Assembly: GCA_902560805.1 (NCBI GenBank)
Contig: CACENW010000004.1
Span: forward strand, 47,736-111,735
Length of the DNA stretch: 64,000 nt
DNA from: an uncultured Pelagibacteraceae bacterium
Lineage (GTDB): Bacteria > Pseudomonadota > Alphaproteobacteria > Pelagibacterales > Pelagibacteraceae
Direction of reading: 5' to 3'
Positions 50,923-60,304 of this stretch are shown in pieces; positions within the stretch are counted from its first letter, which is position 1; every line of letters begins with the position of its first letter. The translations under genes and the position numbers were made by a program. The notes under the pieces were generated by a model. The model saw only the letters and a list, made by a program, of their open reading frames with translations, was not told where the DNA came from and searched no databases.

Positions 50923-53062
50923 TTTTAATTAATCTTAAGTTTAATTTTTTTGGTTTCATTTTTAATTTAGCCTTACCTCTTCCAGATAAACTAGGATTAT
51001 TCATAAAATAATCATGGGCTGAAAAAGAATCATTTTCACTATATTTAATTTTTTTATAATTTCCACTAGCATCAAGTTCCCAACTTTGTTTTTTATCTAA
51101 ATAATTAGCTAACATAATTTGATCAAGAACTTGCTCGTGGACTGTTTGGTTTTCAATTGGAACTAGAAGTTCTACTCTTCGATTTAAATTTCTTGGCATT
51201 AAATCTGCTGATGAAATAAAAACTTTCGCATCTCTACTAGGCATTGTGTTTCCATTTGCAAAACAATAAATTCTTGAGTGTTCCAAAAATCTTCCTATCA
51301 TGCTTTTTACAATTATATTTTCAGATTTATCTTTAACACCAGGTCTTAAACAACAAACACCTCTTACAAATAAAAATATTTTTACTCCAGCATTTGAAGC
51401 TTCGTAAAATTTATCAATTATCGCTGGATCTACTAAAGAATTCATTTTGGCCCATATTTCACCTTTTTTACCTTTTTTGACATTTGCTATCTCGTTAGCA
51501 ATACATTTGTTCAAAGTTTCCCTAAGATTAATTGGTGATATAGATATTTTACTAAGATTTCGTGGTTTTGAATAACCAGTTACATAATTAAAAAATTTTT
51601 CCACATCAGTTGCTATTTTTTTATCAGAGCTAAATAAAGATAAGTCAGTATAAATTTTTGCATTAACTGGGTGATAATTACCAGTTCCCAGATGTATATA
51701 AGTTTGAATTTTTCCCTGCTCTTTTCTTAATATTAAAGATGATTTTGCATGTGTTTTATATTTTGCAAAACCATAAACTATTTGAATTCCTGCCTTTTCT
51801 AAACTTCTTGAAAGTTGAATGTTTGCTTCTTCATCAAATCTTGCTTTGATCTCTATTAAAGCGGTTACTGTCTTTCCATTTTCAGCTGCTGTTATTAAGG
51901 CTTTAACAATTGGAGAATCGAGCGTTGTTCTGTATAGAGTTTGTTTAATTGCTATAACTTTTTTATCATATGCAGCTTGATTTAAAAACTCAACGACAGC
52001 ATCAAATGTTTCAAAAGGGTGATGAACTATTAAATCTTTTTTTTTTATAGTATCAAAAAAATTATTATTAAACTCCTTTAATCTCTCAACTTCTCTAGGA
52101 TTGAAATGTTTAAATCTTAATTTAGAATTTTTAATTTTACAAACTTGGTCTATATCTTGAATTCCAACAATGCCTTCAATTTCATAAATGTATTCGGATT
52201 TTACGTTTAACTTATTGGTTATAAACTTAATTAAGTCATTATTACTATTTTTTAAAATTTCTAAACGTACTATGTCACCTGTTCTTCTTCTTTTTAAAGC
52301 CAATTCAAAAGATCTTACTAAATCTTCGGCCTCCTCTTGAATTTCTACATCACTATCTCTTATAACTCTAAATAACATTTTTTTATCTAAATCATGATCA
52401 GGAAATATTTCAGAAGCAAAAAAACTTATAACATCATCAATAATTAAAAATTTTTTAAAACTTTTATTTCCATCTATTTCAATAAATCTTGATAAAGCTT
52501 TTGGAATTACTATTATTGCATTTAAAACTCTTTTTTTATTTTTCTTATTTAATCTCATAACTAATGCTCTTCCTTGATTTGCAATAAATGGAAAGGGATG
52601 AGCTGGGTCTATTGCTGATGGTGTTAGCAGAGGGTAAATTTCTTCATTAAAGATTTTAAATAATCTTTTCTGATCCGATTTACTTAAATTTTCAGGTTTA
52701 ACTATACTTATATTTGCTTTTTTTAATTGAAGAATTAAATCTCTATATATTTTATTTTGTTTATTAAGAAGATTATTTGTTTCCAAAATAACTTCACTCA
52801 TTTGTTCATCAGGAGTAAGACCATCAGAGCTAAGAGAATCTACCTCTTGCTTGATTTGACTATATAAACCTGCGACACGTACCATAAAAAATTCATCTAA
52901 ATTTGATCCAGCTATAGATAAAAATTTAATTCTTTCATAAAGAGGGTTTTCTATATTTTGGGCCTCTAGAAGAACTCTGTCGTTGAATTTGAGCCAAGAC
53001 AATTCCCTATTTATATATTTAGATTTAAGTATTTCTTTATCTTGTTTTTTTAATGCAGTCAT
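50912..53062 (-). CDS. ppk1: Polyphosphate kinase
   Basis: The 716-residue protein is PPK1, which makes polyphosphate from ATP. INRELSWLKFNDRVLLEA (about residues 17-34), VHHPFETFDAVVEFLNQAA (about 348-366), IAIKQTLYRTT, GIQIVYGFAKYKTHAKSSLI (autophosphorylated His region), LGTGNYHPVNAKIYTDLSLF and SSADLMPRNLNRRVELLVPI are signatures. The frame is open to a TTG at 53083, but the ATG at 53062 is preferred; it starts close to the family N-terminus and avoids overlap with sixA. It is divergent from sixA across 13 bp. Confidence 0.96.
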   Translation of the reverse strand: MTALKKQDKEILKSKYINRELSWLKFNDRVLLEAQNIENPLYERIKFLSIAGSNLDEFFMVRVAGLYSQIKQEVDSLSSDGLTPDEQMSEVILETNNLLNKQNKIYRDLILQLKKANISIVKPENLSKSDQKRLFKIFNEEIYPLLTPSAIDPAHPFPFIANQGRALVMRLNKKNKKRVLNAIIVIPKALSRFIEIDGNKSFKKFLIIDDVISFFASEIFPDHDLDKKMLFRVIRDSDVEIQEEAEDLVRSFELALKRRRTGDIVRLEILKNSNNDLIKFITNKLNVKSEYIYEIEGIVGIQDIDQVCKIKNSKLRFKHFNPREVERLKEFNNNFFDTIKKKDLIVHHPFETFDAVVEFLNQAAYDKKVIAIKQTLYRTTLDSPIVKALITAAENGKTVTALIEIKARFDEEANIQLSRSLEKAGIQIVYGFAKYKTHAKSSLILRKEQGKIQTYIHLGTGNYHPVNAKIYTDLSLFSSDKKIATDVEKFFNYVTGYSKPRNLSKISISPINLRETLNKCIANEIANVKKGKKGEIWAKMNSLVDPAIIDKFYEASNAGVKIFLFVRGVCCLRPGVKDKSENIIVKSMIGRFLEHSRIYCFANGNTMPSRDAKVFISSADLMPRNLNRRVELLVPIENQTVHEQVLDQIMLANYLDKKQSWELDASGNYKKIKYSENDSFSAHDYFMNNPSLSGRGKAKLKMKPKKLNLRLIKSGN

Positions 53063-53075
53063 ATATTTAAACTTT

Positions 53076-53600
53076 ATGCTCAAATTATACGTTATGCGTC
53101 ATGCAAAATCTAGCTGGGACCATCCAGATCTTGAGGATCATGAAAGACCTTTAAGTAAGCGTGGCAAGAAAAATGCCAAAAAGATTTGTGAATTTTTTGT
53201 TAAAAAAAAATATAAGTTTGATTACATATTACTTTCATCATCAAAAAGAACAAAGAAAACGTTAAAAATTTTATTAAAAAAAATAGAAAAACCAAAAAAA
53301 ATTATTTCTTCAAAAAAAATATACCTATCAAGTGAAGATAAAATTATAGATATAATAAAAAAAACACCTAAAAAATTTAAATCTGTGCTTTTAATTAACC
53401 ACGAGCCTGCTGTTAGAAATCTAGTACGATCACTGACAAAAAATCATAACAACAATCATTTTAAGTTATTAAACTATAAATTTCCAACATCAGCTTTTGC
53501 AAAAATTTATTTTGATTTTAATGAATGGAATAAATTAGATGGAAATGGTTTAATTAAGGAATTTATGAGACCTAAAGACCTTCAAGATTCTAAAGAATAA
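53076..53600 (+). CDS. sixA: SixA-like phosphohistidine phosphatase (histidine phosphatase family)
   Basis: The 174-residue protein has the N-terminal RHG-type motif KLYVMRHAKSSWDHPDLED (residues 3-21) with the nucleophilic His, ERPLSKRGKKNAKKI, and the second His in VLLINHEPAVRNLV (about 107-120). This places it among SixA-type histidine phosphatases, which dephosphorylate phosphohistidine proteins. The frame is open upstream inside ppk, but the ATG at 53076 starts exactly at the domain. It overlaps the convergent phoB by 19 bp at the 3' end. The target is unknown. Confidence 0.85.
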   Translation: MLKLYVMRHAKSSWDHPDLEDHERPLSKRGKKNAKKICEFFVKKKYKFDYILLSSSKRTKKTLKILLKKIEKPKKIISSKKIYLSSEDKIIDIIKKTPKKFKSVLLINHEPAVRNLVRSLTKNHNNNHFKLLNYKFPTSAFAKIYFDFNEWNKLDGNGLIKEFMRPKDLQDSKE

Positions 53601-54265
53601 CCTGCTGATCTTACAGTTCTAATTAATGGTTTGGTTTTATCTATATTAATAGCTTGTCTTAATCTTCTAATATGTACATCGACTGTTCTAGACTCTACAT
53701 AAATATTTTCACCCCAAACATTGTTTAATAGTTGTTCTCGTGAATATACTCTTTTTGGATTTTTGATAAAAAAATCTAATAATTTAAATTCTGTAGGACC
53801 TAAATTGATTTCAACATTATTTCTATAAACTCTTTTTGTTATTCTATCTATTTTTAGATCTGTAAACTCAACAACATCTCCAGATGATTGTGGTTTTGAT
53901 CTTCTAAGTAGTGATTTAATTCTTGCATTAAGTTCTTTTTGACTAAATGGCTTTGTTACATAATCATCTGCACCTGTATCAAAAGCTCTTAATTTGTCCT
54001 CTTCCTCACCTTTTGCTGTCAACATTATTACAGGTATGTCGTTATACTTTTTGTCTTTTTTTAAATTCTTACATATTTCAACACCCGACAAATCTGGCAA
54101 CATCCAATCCATTAATATTAAGTCAGGATGCTTATCTTTAATTTGTTTAAGTGCATCTTCACCATTTTCGGAATAGCTTACTTTGTGACCTTCTTTTTCA
54201 AGATTATATTTTAGCAGCGTTACTATTGAAGTTTCATCTTCAGCAATAAACACGTGAGCAGACAT
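53582..54265 (-). CDS. phoB: Phosphate response regulator PhoB
   Basis: The 227-residue OmpR-family regulator has a receiver domain with phospho-acceptor Asp53 (LILMDWMLPDLSG) and the VIMLTAKGEEEDKLRAFDTGADDYVTKPF region (about 77-106), then a winged helix (about 130-227; FFIKNPKRVYSREQLLNNVWG, RTVDVHIRRLRQAI, IRTVRSAGYSLE). Phosphorylated PhoB binds Pho boxes, as seen at 59563-59580 and 63320-63337. The gene closes the pst-phoU unit and is 3 bp from phoU. Confidence 0.97.
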   Translation of the reverse strand: MSAHVFIAEDETSIVTLLKYNLEKEGHKVSYSENGEDALKQIKDKHPDLILMDWMLPDLSGVEICKNLKKDKKYNDIPVIMLTAKGEEEDKLRAFDTGADDYVTKPFSQKELNARIKSLLRRSKPQSSGDVVEFTDLKIDRITKRVYRNNVEINLGPTEFKLLDFFIKNPKRVYSREQLLNNVWGENIYVESRTVDVHIRRLRQAINIDKTKPLIRTVRSAGYSLES

Positions 54266-54268
54266 TTA

Positions 54269-54976
54269 TTACTTTTCTCCTGTTACTATTGGCTCTGTTC
54301 CTTTTGGACGATCGCCTTCTAAATACTCTCCTGTAACTAAATAATATACCTGCTCTGCAACGTTTGTTGTGTGATCACCGATACGTTCAATGTTTTTAGT
54401 AACAAATAATAAATGAGTACCATCATCTAGATTTTTTTCGTCTTCCTTCAAATATTTGATTACTTCTTGCATACATAAATTTGTTAAATCATCTATATGT
54501 TCATCACTTTCCCAGACATTTATAGCCATAGCAGATGACCTATCTAAATATGCATCCAAAATAGATTTGAGTTGTTTTTGAACATTAGAAGAAACTCTTA
54601 TTAAAGCTTCAGTCAAATTTTTTGGTAAATTTTCATTTAATAATAATGTTCTTTTTGAAATATTCTTTGCCAGATCACCTATTCTTTCTAAATCAGATGA
54701 AATTTTTAATGCAGTTACAGTTTCTCTTAAATCTATTGCCATTGGTTGTCTTAAAGCAATAAGATTTACTACCTGTTGCTCTATTATAGTTTCAAACTTA
54801 TCTATTTTTTCGTCATCCTTTATAACGGCTTCCGCATTATCACTGTTTCTTGTGGTAATGGCTTGAATAGCCTTACCTAAAGCCTCTTCACAAAAACCAC
54901 CCATTTTAATTATATTGCTATTTAAATTTTTAAGTTCTTCCTCGTAAGACTTAACTGTGTGTGGTGCTTCAACCAT
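54269..54976 (-). CDS. phoU: Phosphate signalling complex protein PhoU
   Basis: The 235-residue protein consists of two three-helix PhoU repeats. IIEQQVVNLIALRQPMAIDLRETVTALKISSDLERIGDLAKNI-type residues (about 67-110) and FVTKNIERIGDHTTNVAEQVYYLVTGE (about 190-216) carry the E/DxxxD metal motifs. It couples the Pst transporter to PhoR and restrains signalling when phosphate is plentiful. Its start shares a base with the pstB stop (TAATG). Confidence 0.96.
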   Translation of the reverse strand: MVEAPHTVKSYEEELKNLNSNIIKMGGFCEEALGKAIQAITTRNSDNAEAVIKDDEKIDKFETIIEQQVVNLIALRQPMAIDLRETVTALKISSDLERIGDLAKNISKRTLLLNENLPKNLTEALIRVSSNVQKQLKSILDAYLDRSSAMAINVWESDEHIDDLTNLCMQEVIKYLKEDEKNLDDGTHLLFVTKNIERIGDHTTNVAEQVYYLVTGEYLEGDRPKGTEPIVTGEK

Positions 54977-55731
54977 TAACCAAACCTCCCTGTGATATAG
55001 TCCTGAGTTCTTTTATTTTCAGGATTTTTAAATATTTTATCAGTAGAACCATGTTCTATCAATTCTCCCAAATGAAAAAAACCTGTGTTCTGAGATACTC
55101 TTGCTGCTTGAGCCATTGAATGAGTGACTATTATAATAGTATGGTCCTTTTTTAACTCATCAATTAGCTCTTCTATTTGAGCTGTAGCAATAGGATCTAA
55201 AGCAGAACAAGGCTCGTCCATAAGAATAACTTCAGGTTTAACTGAAATAGCCCTTGCTATGCATAATCTTTGTTGTTGACCACCAGACAAACCAGTACCT
55301 GGTTCATGAAGTCTATCTTTAACCTCTTCCCATAATGCTGCCTTTTTTAAGCTGGTTTCAACTATTTCATCCATTTCATTTTTTGATTGAGCCATGCCAT
55401 GAATTGTTGGACCATAAGAAATATTTTCATAAATAGTTTTAGGAAAAGGATTTGGTTTTTGAAAAACCATCCCAATTTTTTCTCGTAATCTAACTACATC
55501 GCAACTCTTGTCATTAATATCAAAATCATTGATTATAATCTGCCCTTTTACTCTACATATATCAATCACGTCATTCATACGATTTAGACATCTTAAATAA
55601 GTAGATTTACCACAACCTGAAGGACCAATTAGTGCTGTAACTTGATTTTCTTCAATATCCAAGTTTATATTGAATAGAGCTTGTTTTTTTCCATAGAAGA
55701 CATCTACATTTTTTGAATTTATCTTTATCAT
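54976..55731 (-). CDS. pstB: Phosphate ABC transporter ATPase PstB
   Basis: The 251-residue ATPase has Walker [23 protein letters not shown] (typical Pst[11 protein letters not shown]), Q-loop [22 protein letters not shown], signature [15 protein letters not shown] and Walker [15 protein letters not shown] longer frame begins at 55752, but the ATG at 55731 has a GGAG 5 nt upstream and lies 1 nt after the pstA stop, so it is chosen. It powers high-affinity phosphate import. Confidence 0.97.
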   Translation of the reverse strand: MIKINSKNVDVFYGKKQALFNINLDIEENQVTALIGPSGCGKSTYLRCLNRMNDVIDICRVKGQIIINDFDINDKSCDVVRLREKIGMVFQKPNPFPKTIYENISYGPTIHGMAQSKNEMDEIVETSLKKAALWEEVKDRLHEPGTGLSGGQQQRLCIARAISVKPEVILMDEPCSALDPIATAQIEELIDELKKDHTIIIVTHSMAQAARVSQNTGFFHLGELIEHGSTDKIFKNPENKRTQDYITGRFG

Positions 55732-55732
55732 C

Positions 55733-57001
55733 TTAACTCCATTTTTTTTCAAATTTATGTCTAATTATTTGTGCAAACAAATTCATTATAATTAAAAAAC
55801 CCAATAGGACCATAATACAAGCAGAAACTTTCTCGACAAATCCTCTTTCAGCACTCTCTGCCCATATATAAATTTGTACCGGCAAACTTGCAGCTGGATC
55901 TAAAGGAGATCCTGGAATTGTATTTACAAAAGCTACCATACCAATCAATATCAAAGGTGCAGTTTCACCTAAAGCTTGAGCCAAACCAATGATTGTACCG
56001 GATAAAGTCCCTGGCATAGACAATGGCACAGTATGATGCATTGTAGTTTGCATTTTACTAGCACCCATTGCAAGTGCAGCCTCTCTTATACTTGGAGGAA
56101 CTGCTTTTAAAGATGCTCTACAGGCAATAATTATTGTTGGCAAAGTCATTAGTGACAAAGTTATTCCACCGACTAAAGGAGTTGATCTAGGCAACTGAAA
56201 TACAGCTAACAAAATACCCAGTCCCAAAAGACCAAAAACAATTGACGGAACAGCTGCTAAGTTATTTATATTTACTTCAATAAAATCGGTAAATCTATTT
56301 TTTGGTGCAAATTCCTCTAAATAAATAGCAGCTAACACTGCAACTGGAAATGCAATAACTAAACAAACTAGAATAGAAAAAATCGATCCCATAAATGAGC
56401 TTGCTATACCAGCTAATTCAGCTTCTCTTGAATCAGGATATATAAAAAAACTTAAATTGAATTTACTTTCAACTCTTCCCTGTTCTACAAGTTGATCAAA
56501 AATCTTTAATTGATAATCCGTAACCCTTCTTTGATCTTCAGGTAAATCTCTTGGATAATTGCCTTTGAATACTTGGTCTAAATCATCTGAAGCAGTTAAA
56601 TAAACATCTTTAGTTTTTCCAATTAATGAAGGGTCATTTAAAAGCTCCCTTTTAATCTCTCTTTCAAAAAAGTAAGAGACCATTCTCTTTAGATCATTTT
56701 GTTGTTTTTCTGATGCACTTTTATCTAAATCAAACATTGTTTGCAAAGCTAGATCAAAATAATCAGCATCTTCTAGGTCCTCTTTAGAAGGATTTTCGTC
56801 AAGGTACAAGGTTTCAGCATCAAAAGTGACTGGTACAATCAACCAAGTTTTCTGAAAAGCTGTATAGCCAGTAGAAAAGATTTTAAAAATAAAAATTGTT
56901 AAAAACAAAAGAGCTAAAAAAATTGCGCTTTTCCCGTAAAATTGAAATCTTTTTTCTGCCCTATATCTAGAATTTAGGAGTTTTTCTTTATTTTTATTCA
57001 T
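55733..57001 (-). CDS. pstA: Phosphate ABC transporter permease PstA
   Basis: The 422-residue permease has a first span, a large extracytoplasmic loop (about residues 60-190) and five C-terminal spans with the ABC permease loop [26 protein letters not shown] (about 305-330). [16 protein letters not shown] and [16 protein letters not shown] are typical of PstA. The ATG at 57001 is preferred over the one at 57025 because AGGGA precedes it and overlap with pstC falls to 8 bp. The long N-terminal loop is usual in alphaproteobacterial PstA. Confidence 0.94.
   Translation of the reverse strand: MNKNKEKLLNSRYRAEKRFQFYGKSAIFLALLFLTIFIFKIFSTGYTAFQKTWLIVPVTFDAETLYLDENPSKEDLEDADYFDLALQTMFDLDKSASEKQQNDLKRMVSYFFEREIKRELLNDPSLIGKTKDVYLTASDDLDQVFKGNYPRDLPEDQRRVTDYQLKIFDQLVEQGRVESKFNLSFFIYPDSREAELAGIASSFMGSIFSILVCLVIAFPVAVLAAIYLEEFAPKNRFTDFIEVNINNLAAVPSIVFGLLGLGILLAVFQLPRSTPLVGGITLSLMTLPTIIIACRASLKAVPPSIREAALAMGASKMQTTMHHTVPLSMPGTLSGTIIGLAQALGETAPLILIGMVAFVNTIPGSPLDPAASLPVQIYIWAESAERGFVEKVSACIMVLLGFLIIMNLFAQIIRHKFEKKWS
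55737..55740 (-). promoter_or_regulatory. Shine-Dalgarno site fixing the pstB start
   Basis: GGAG on the minus strand is followed by TTAAG and the ATG at 55731. Clear Shine-Dalgarno sites are rare in this window, so this one decides the pstB start against the longer frame from 55752. Confidence 0.75.
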
Positions 57002-58379
57002 ATTTTTCCCTATATTTTTTAACAACTCTTAAAGCAAAAATATTTAAACTAAGTGTTACCAAAAACAATGTCATACCTAGTGCAAATGCTGCCTGGGTTT
57101 TAGGATCTCCAAAGGCCTGATCTCCAATTAATATTACGACAATTTGAGCTGTGATAGTTGAGGTAGATTCTAAAGGGTTAAATGTTAAGTTGGCTGCAAG
57201 GCCAGAAGCCATAACTACAATCATTGTTTCTCCAACAGCTCTAGAAACACCTAACAAGATAGAACCAACAATTCCCGGTAATGCTGCTGGGAAAATAACT
57301 TTTTTTATTGTTTCAGATTTAGTAGCCCCCATTGCATAACTACCATCTCTTAAACCTTGTGGAACACTAGTAATAACGTCATCACTCAAACTAGATATAA
57401 ATGGAATAATCATTATCCCCATTACACCCCCTGCAGCAAGAGCGCTCTCTGCAGACACTTCTAGTCCCATTGCCGTTCCTATATCTTTAAGGAATGGTCC
57501 AACTGTTAAAGCTGCAAAAAAACCATAAACTACAGTTGGTATACCTGCTAAAATTTCAATTAAAGGTTTTGCATATTGTCTTACTTTAGTGGAAGCGTAT
57601 TCAGCTAAATAAATTCCACTCATCAATCCAATTGGTATAGCAACACACATTGCAATTAATGCAATAAAAAATGTTCCAGCAAAAATTGGAACAGCCCCAA
57701 ATGTATCAGAATACATTGATGGATCCAAAGGCTCAGAAGCGTCTCTCACAAATGCTTTTGCTGGATACCAATGAGTTCCAAAAATAAAATCAAACAAGGG
57801 AATTACTTTAAAAAAATCGATAGTTTGAAATATTAATGAAAAAACAATTCCAATAGTTGTTAATATAGCTGCCAAAGAAGCTGTAAATAAAACAGCATTT
57901 AAAAATTTTTCAACCGGTTCTCTTGTTCTATTGTTTGAAGAAATTCTTTTATAACCATAAACTATAGAAGCTATAATTATTGCCAAAATTAAAACAATTT
58001 TAGAGTTTTGAGCTATAGATCGAAGATTTAAATATTTTTCTGCAGATGTTTCAAGATAAGGAGTAATTTCTCCACTAAACTGGCCACGAGATAATGATTT
58101 AGTTTTTTCATAAATTAGATTTAGTTCATCATCAAGATATCCTTGATTGCTATAATCACTTAAAATTATCAACTTAACTATACTCGGCTCAAATATTGCC
58201 CATAAAGAATAAATAATAAAAGCGGGTATTGCGCACCATATTGCTAAATAATATCCATAAAATTGTGGAAGTGCTGTTAATCTAGTATTTGTTGCTTGAA
58301 TTGAATAGGCTTTTTTTCTTCCAAAATAGTAACTAGTAAAACCAAGAAGCACTATAAAGATGAATATGACTAAGTTCAA
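56994..58379 (-). CDS. pstC: Phosphate ABC transporter permease PstC
   Basis: The 461-residue permease has several N-terminal spans, an extracytoplasmic segment and the permease core: AYASTKVRQYAKPLIEILAGIPTVVYGFFA (about residues 262-291) and RDGSYAMGATKSETIKKVIFPAALPG (about 343-368). GVSRAVGETMIVVMASG is a PstC hallmark. The start is a TTG with AGGAG 5 nt upstream; no in-frame ATG gives a better N-terminus. It lies downstream of pstS, behind a hairpin terminator. Confidence 0.94.
   Translation of the reverse strand: MNLVIFIFIVLLGFTSYYFGRKKAYSIQATNTRLTALPQFYGYYLAIWCAIPAFIIYSLWAIFEPSIVKLIILSDYSNQGYLDDELNLIYEKTKSLSRGQFSGEITPYLETSAEKYLNLRSIAQNSKIVLILAIIIASIVYGYKRISSNNRTREPVEKFLNAVLFTASLAAILTTIGIVFSLIFQTIDFFKVIPLFDFIFGTHWYPAKAFVRDASEPLDPSMYSDTFGAVPIFAGTFFIALIAMCVAIPIGLMSGIYLAEYASTKVRQYAKPLIEILAGIPTVVYGFFAALTVGPFLKDIGTAMGLEVSAESALAAGGVMGIMIIPFISSLSDDVITSVPQGLRDGSYAMGATKSETIKKVIFPAALPGIVGSILLGVSRAVGETMIVVMASGLAANLTFNPLESTSTITAQIVVILIGDQAFGDPKTQAAFALGMTLFLVTLSLNIFALRVVKKYREKYE
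57007..57011 (-). promoter_or_regulatory. Shine-Dalgarno site fixing the pstA start
   Basis: AGGGA on the minus strand is followed 5 nt later by the ATG at 57001. The alternative ATG at 57025 has no such site and would lengthen the overlap with pstC to 32 bp. Confidence 0.6.
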
Positions 58380-58384
58380 AGAAT

Positions 58385-58389
58385 CTCCT
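58385..58389 (-). promoter_or_regulatory. Shine-Dalgarno site for the TTG start of pstC
   Basis: AGGAG on the minus strand, then ATTCT, then the TTG start at 58379. The strong site with ideal spacing supports initiation at this non-ATG codon. Confidence 0.75.
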
Positions 58390-58412
58390 AATGTTTTACT
58401 TTACACCTTCCT

Positions 58413-58440
58413 AAAAAAAAGGGGTCTAAAAAGACCCCTT
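58413..58440 (-). terminator. Rho-independent terminator between pstS and pstC
   Basis: On the minus strand a perfect 9-bp stem (AAGGGGTCT with AGACCCCTT, plus-strand arms 58419-58427 and 58432-58440) with a 4-nt loop is followed by a run of eight T. It lies 26 bp after the pstS stop and upstream of pstC. It is the clearest intrinsic terminator in the window and would raise pstS mRNA over pstCAB. Confidence 0.85.
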
Positions 58441-58465
58441 AATTTTTACTTATTAACCAATCTTA

Positions 58466-59497
58466 TTAGTCAGCCATTGCCACAAGGTCTTTTGCATTAG
58501 TTCTAGTTGTCTTATACAACTTCTTATCTAATGGTACTAAACCAATGTCAGCCAAATAGCCGTTTTTACCTATGGCTTTAGTTGTAGTGAATTCTTTTAC
58601 AAATTCATGTAATCCAGGGATCACACCAACGTGAGCTTTTTTCACATAGAAAAATAATGGTCTTGCAACTGCATAACTATAGTCTTGAATACTTTCTAGA
58701 GATGGTTGACCGCCATCAATGCTAGCAGCTTGCAATTTATCTTTAGCAGCTAAGAAATAACTAAAACCAAAGAAACCAAACATATCTTTATCAGCAACTA
58801 GTTTTTGGATGATTAAACTATCGTTCTCACCAACTTCAATAGCAGCACCATCTTCTCTGTAAAGTTTTTGAGGTTTTTTGTATTTTTTATTTCCAGCCTC
58901 ATAACCAGCTTTATAAAGAGCCTTAGCTTCTTTAGTCATACCTTTTTTCATTACTAAAGAATTCCAAGCATCTCTTGTTCCAGAAGTTCCTGGAGGGATC
59001 ATTACAGAAATCTTCTGCTTAGGTAGACTTGGGTCAATTTGATCCCAAGTTTTATAGATATTTGGAACTAATTTACCATCAACAACTGTATGTGCAGCTA
59101 ATGCTAAATATAATTGCTCTTTAGTAAAGTTTACTGGTTTTGCATCTTTACTATAAGCTAATGTAATACCATCGTTACCAACAACGATTTCTACTATTTC
59201 ATTAACTCCATTTTTTTTACATAGAGCTTTTTCTGAGTCTTTCATAGCTCTTGATGCATTTGTAATATCTGGATGTTGCTCACCAACACCAGCACAAAAT
59301 AGTTTAGCTCCTCCACCAGTACCAGTCGATTCGATTACAGGTGTTTTAAATCCTGAACCACCAAATCTTTCAGCAACAACAGTCGCATAAGGGAATACTG
59401 TAGATGAACCAACTATTTTAATTTGATCTCTTGCTTGAGCAACTGTTGCTATTGTTAAAGCAACAAGCGAAGCAACTATAATAGTTAGTTTTTTCAT
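58466..59497 (-). CDS. pstS: Phosphate ABC transporter substrate-binding protein PstS
   Basis: The 343-residue exported protein has a signal peptide (about residues 1-22, ending AQA-RDQ) and the PstS phosphate-binding blocks IKIVGSSTVFPYATVVAERF (about 26-45), ESTGTGGGAKLFCAGVG (about 56-72), DITNASRAMKDSE and IPPGTSGTRDAW (about 165-176). It binds periplasmic phosphate for PstCAB. It has its own Pho-box promoter and its own terminator, so it is transcribed largely as a separate, abundant message, typical for oligotrophic marine cells. Confidence 0.97.
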   Translation of the reverse strand: MKKLTIIVASLVALTIATVAQARDQIKIVGSSTVFPYATVVAERFGGSGFKTPVIESTGTGGGAKLFCAGVGEQHPDITNASRAMKDSEKALCKKNGVNEIVEIVVGNDGITLAYSKDAKPVNFTKEQLYLALAAHTVVDGKLVPNIYKTWDQIDPSLPKQKISVMIPPGTSGTRDAWNSLVMKKGMTKEAKALYKAGYEAGNKKYKKPQKLYREDGAAIEVGENDSLIIQKLVADKDMFGFFGFSYFLAAKDKLQAASIDGGQPSLESIQDYSYAVARPLFFYVKKAHVGVIPGLHEFVKEFTTTKAIGKNGYLADIGLVPLDKKLYKTTRTNAKDLVAMAD

Positions 59498-59562
59498 TAT
59501 CTTTAATCCTTTCGTGTTAATTAAAAGATTTACGACTCTTATAAATTTATTGAATCTTAAAT

Positions 59563-59580
59563 ATTACAGAATTGTTACAG
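59563..59580 (-). promoter_or_regulatory. Pho box upstream of pstS
   Basis: On the minus strand CTGTAAC-AATT-CTGTAAT forms two 7-bp direct repeats with an 11-bp period, the classic PhoB-binding layout (consensus CTGTCAT repeated). The distal end of the box is 83 bp upstream of the pstS start and the proximal end 66 bp. A TATAAG at 59543-59538 is a possible -10 element. Confidence 0.88.
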
Positions 59581-59601
59581 TTTTGTTAAAAAGATAACTT
59601 T

Positions 59602-60210
59602 TTAGTTGTATTTCATTGAGATAATAATCTCATTATTTTCGGTTTCCAAACCACCTTTGCACGAAATTGGATTAACATTATCCTTAAAAGCAAGTTCTGT
59701 TGTAGGTCTTAAAATAACTTCCAATTTCACCAGATTAACTAATTCCTCAAGAACACTTTGATCGTAACGCCATCTGGGCCAACTACTTGGAGTTGAAAAA
59801 ATAGATGTTAAATAGCTTGTTGCCATAGTAAATCTATAATTACTCATATTTTCATTTCTTAGTAAATGATCTCTGACAGAATTAAATATATTTCGACATC
59901 TAAATGAATCTGACATGTAGTTTTCTTTTTTTAAATTTTCGTTTACAGGAATTGAAATAATTAGATCTACTGAATTGTTTCGATATGAAGTAAGAACATC
60001 TATGTAAATATCTTCATATGGTACATCTTTGTGTTTTTTAATTTCAGGATAAGTGCTTTTTAAATCTTCTTGTAATCTAAATATACCAATATCGAATACA
60101 GTTAATTGTTGGTTTCTTAAAATTGTAGAAATATCTGATGATATACTTTTAGTAATCATCGACATAAAAGCAAATAAGATAACTAAAATACTATATAACA
60201 CCTTAATCAT
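59602..60210 (-). CDS. Exported protein of unknown function between phoR and pstS
   Basis: The 202-residue protein starts with a signal-like hydrophobic stretch (YSILVILFAFMSMITKSIS, about residues 5-23). The mature part contains RNQQLTVFDIGIFRLQEDL, SVDLIISIPVNE, FRCRNIFNSVRDHL and PSSWPRWRYD, with two Cys (about 102 and 189) that could form a disulfide. I do not recognise the family. It is co-oriented with phoR (95 bp upstream) and pstS (104 bp downstream), so a role in phosphate-limited physiology is likely by context only. Confidence 0.65.
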   Translation of the reverse strand: MIKVLYSILVILFAFMSMITKSISSDISTILRNQQLTVFDIGIFRLQEDLKSTYPEIKKHKDVPYEDIYIDVLTSYRNNSVDLIISIPVNENLKKENYMSDSFRCRNIFNSVRDHLLRNENMSNYRFTMATSYLTSIFSTPSSWPRWRYDQSVLEELVNLVKLEVILRPTTELAFKDNVNPISCKGGLETENNEIIISMKYN

Positions 60211-60304
60211 ATTAAAATATTAATTAAACTAGGATACGAATCAATAAAAGATTTGTTAAATATTGCTTGAATAAGAGTTAATTTAAAACAATTTTTAAAA
60301 TTAA

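Noticed and set aside
52983..53075. Upstream extension of sixA into ppk
   Set aside because: The histidine phosphatase domain starts right at the ATG at 53076; the extension lies antisense to the ppk coding start.
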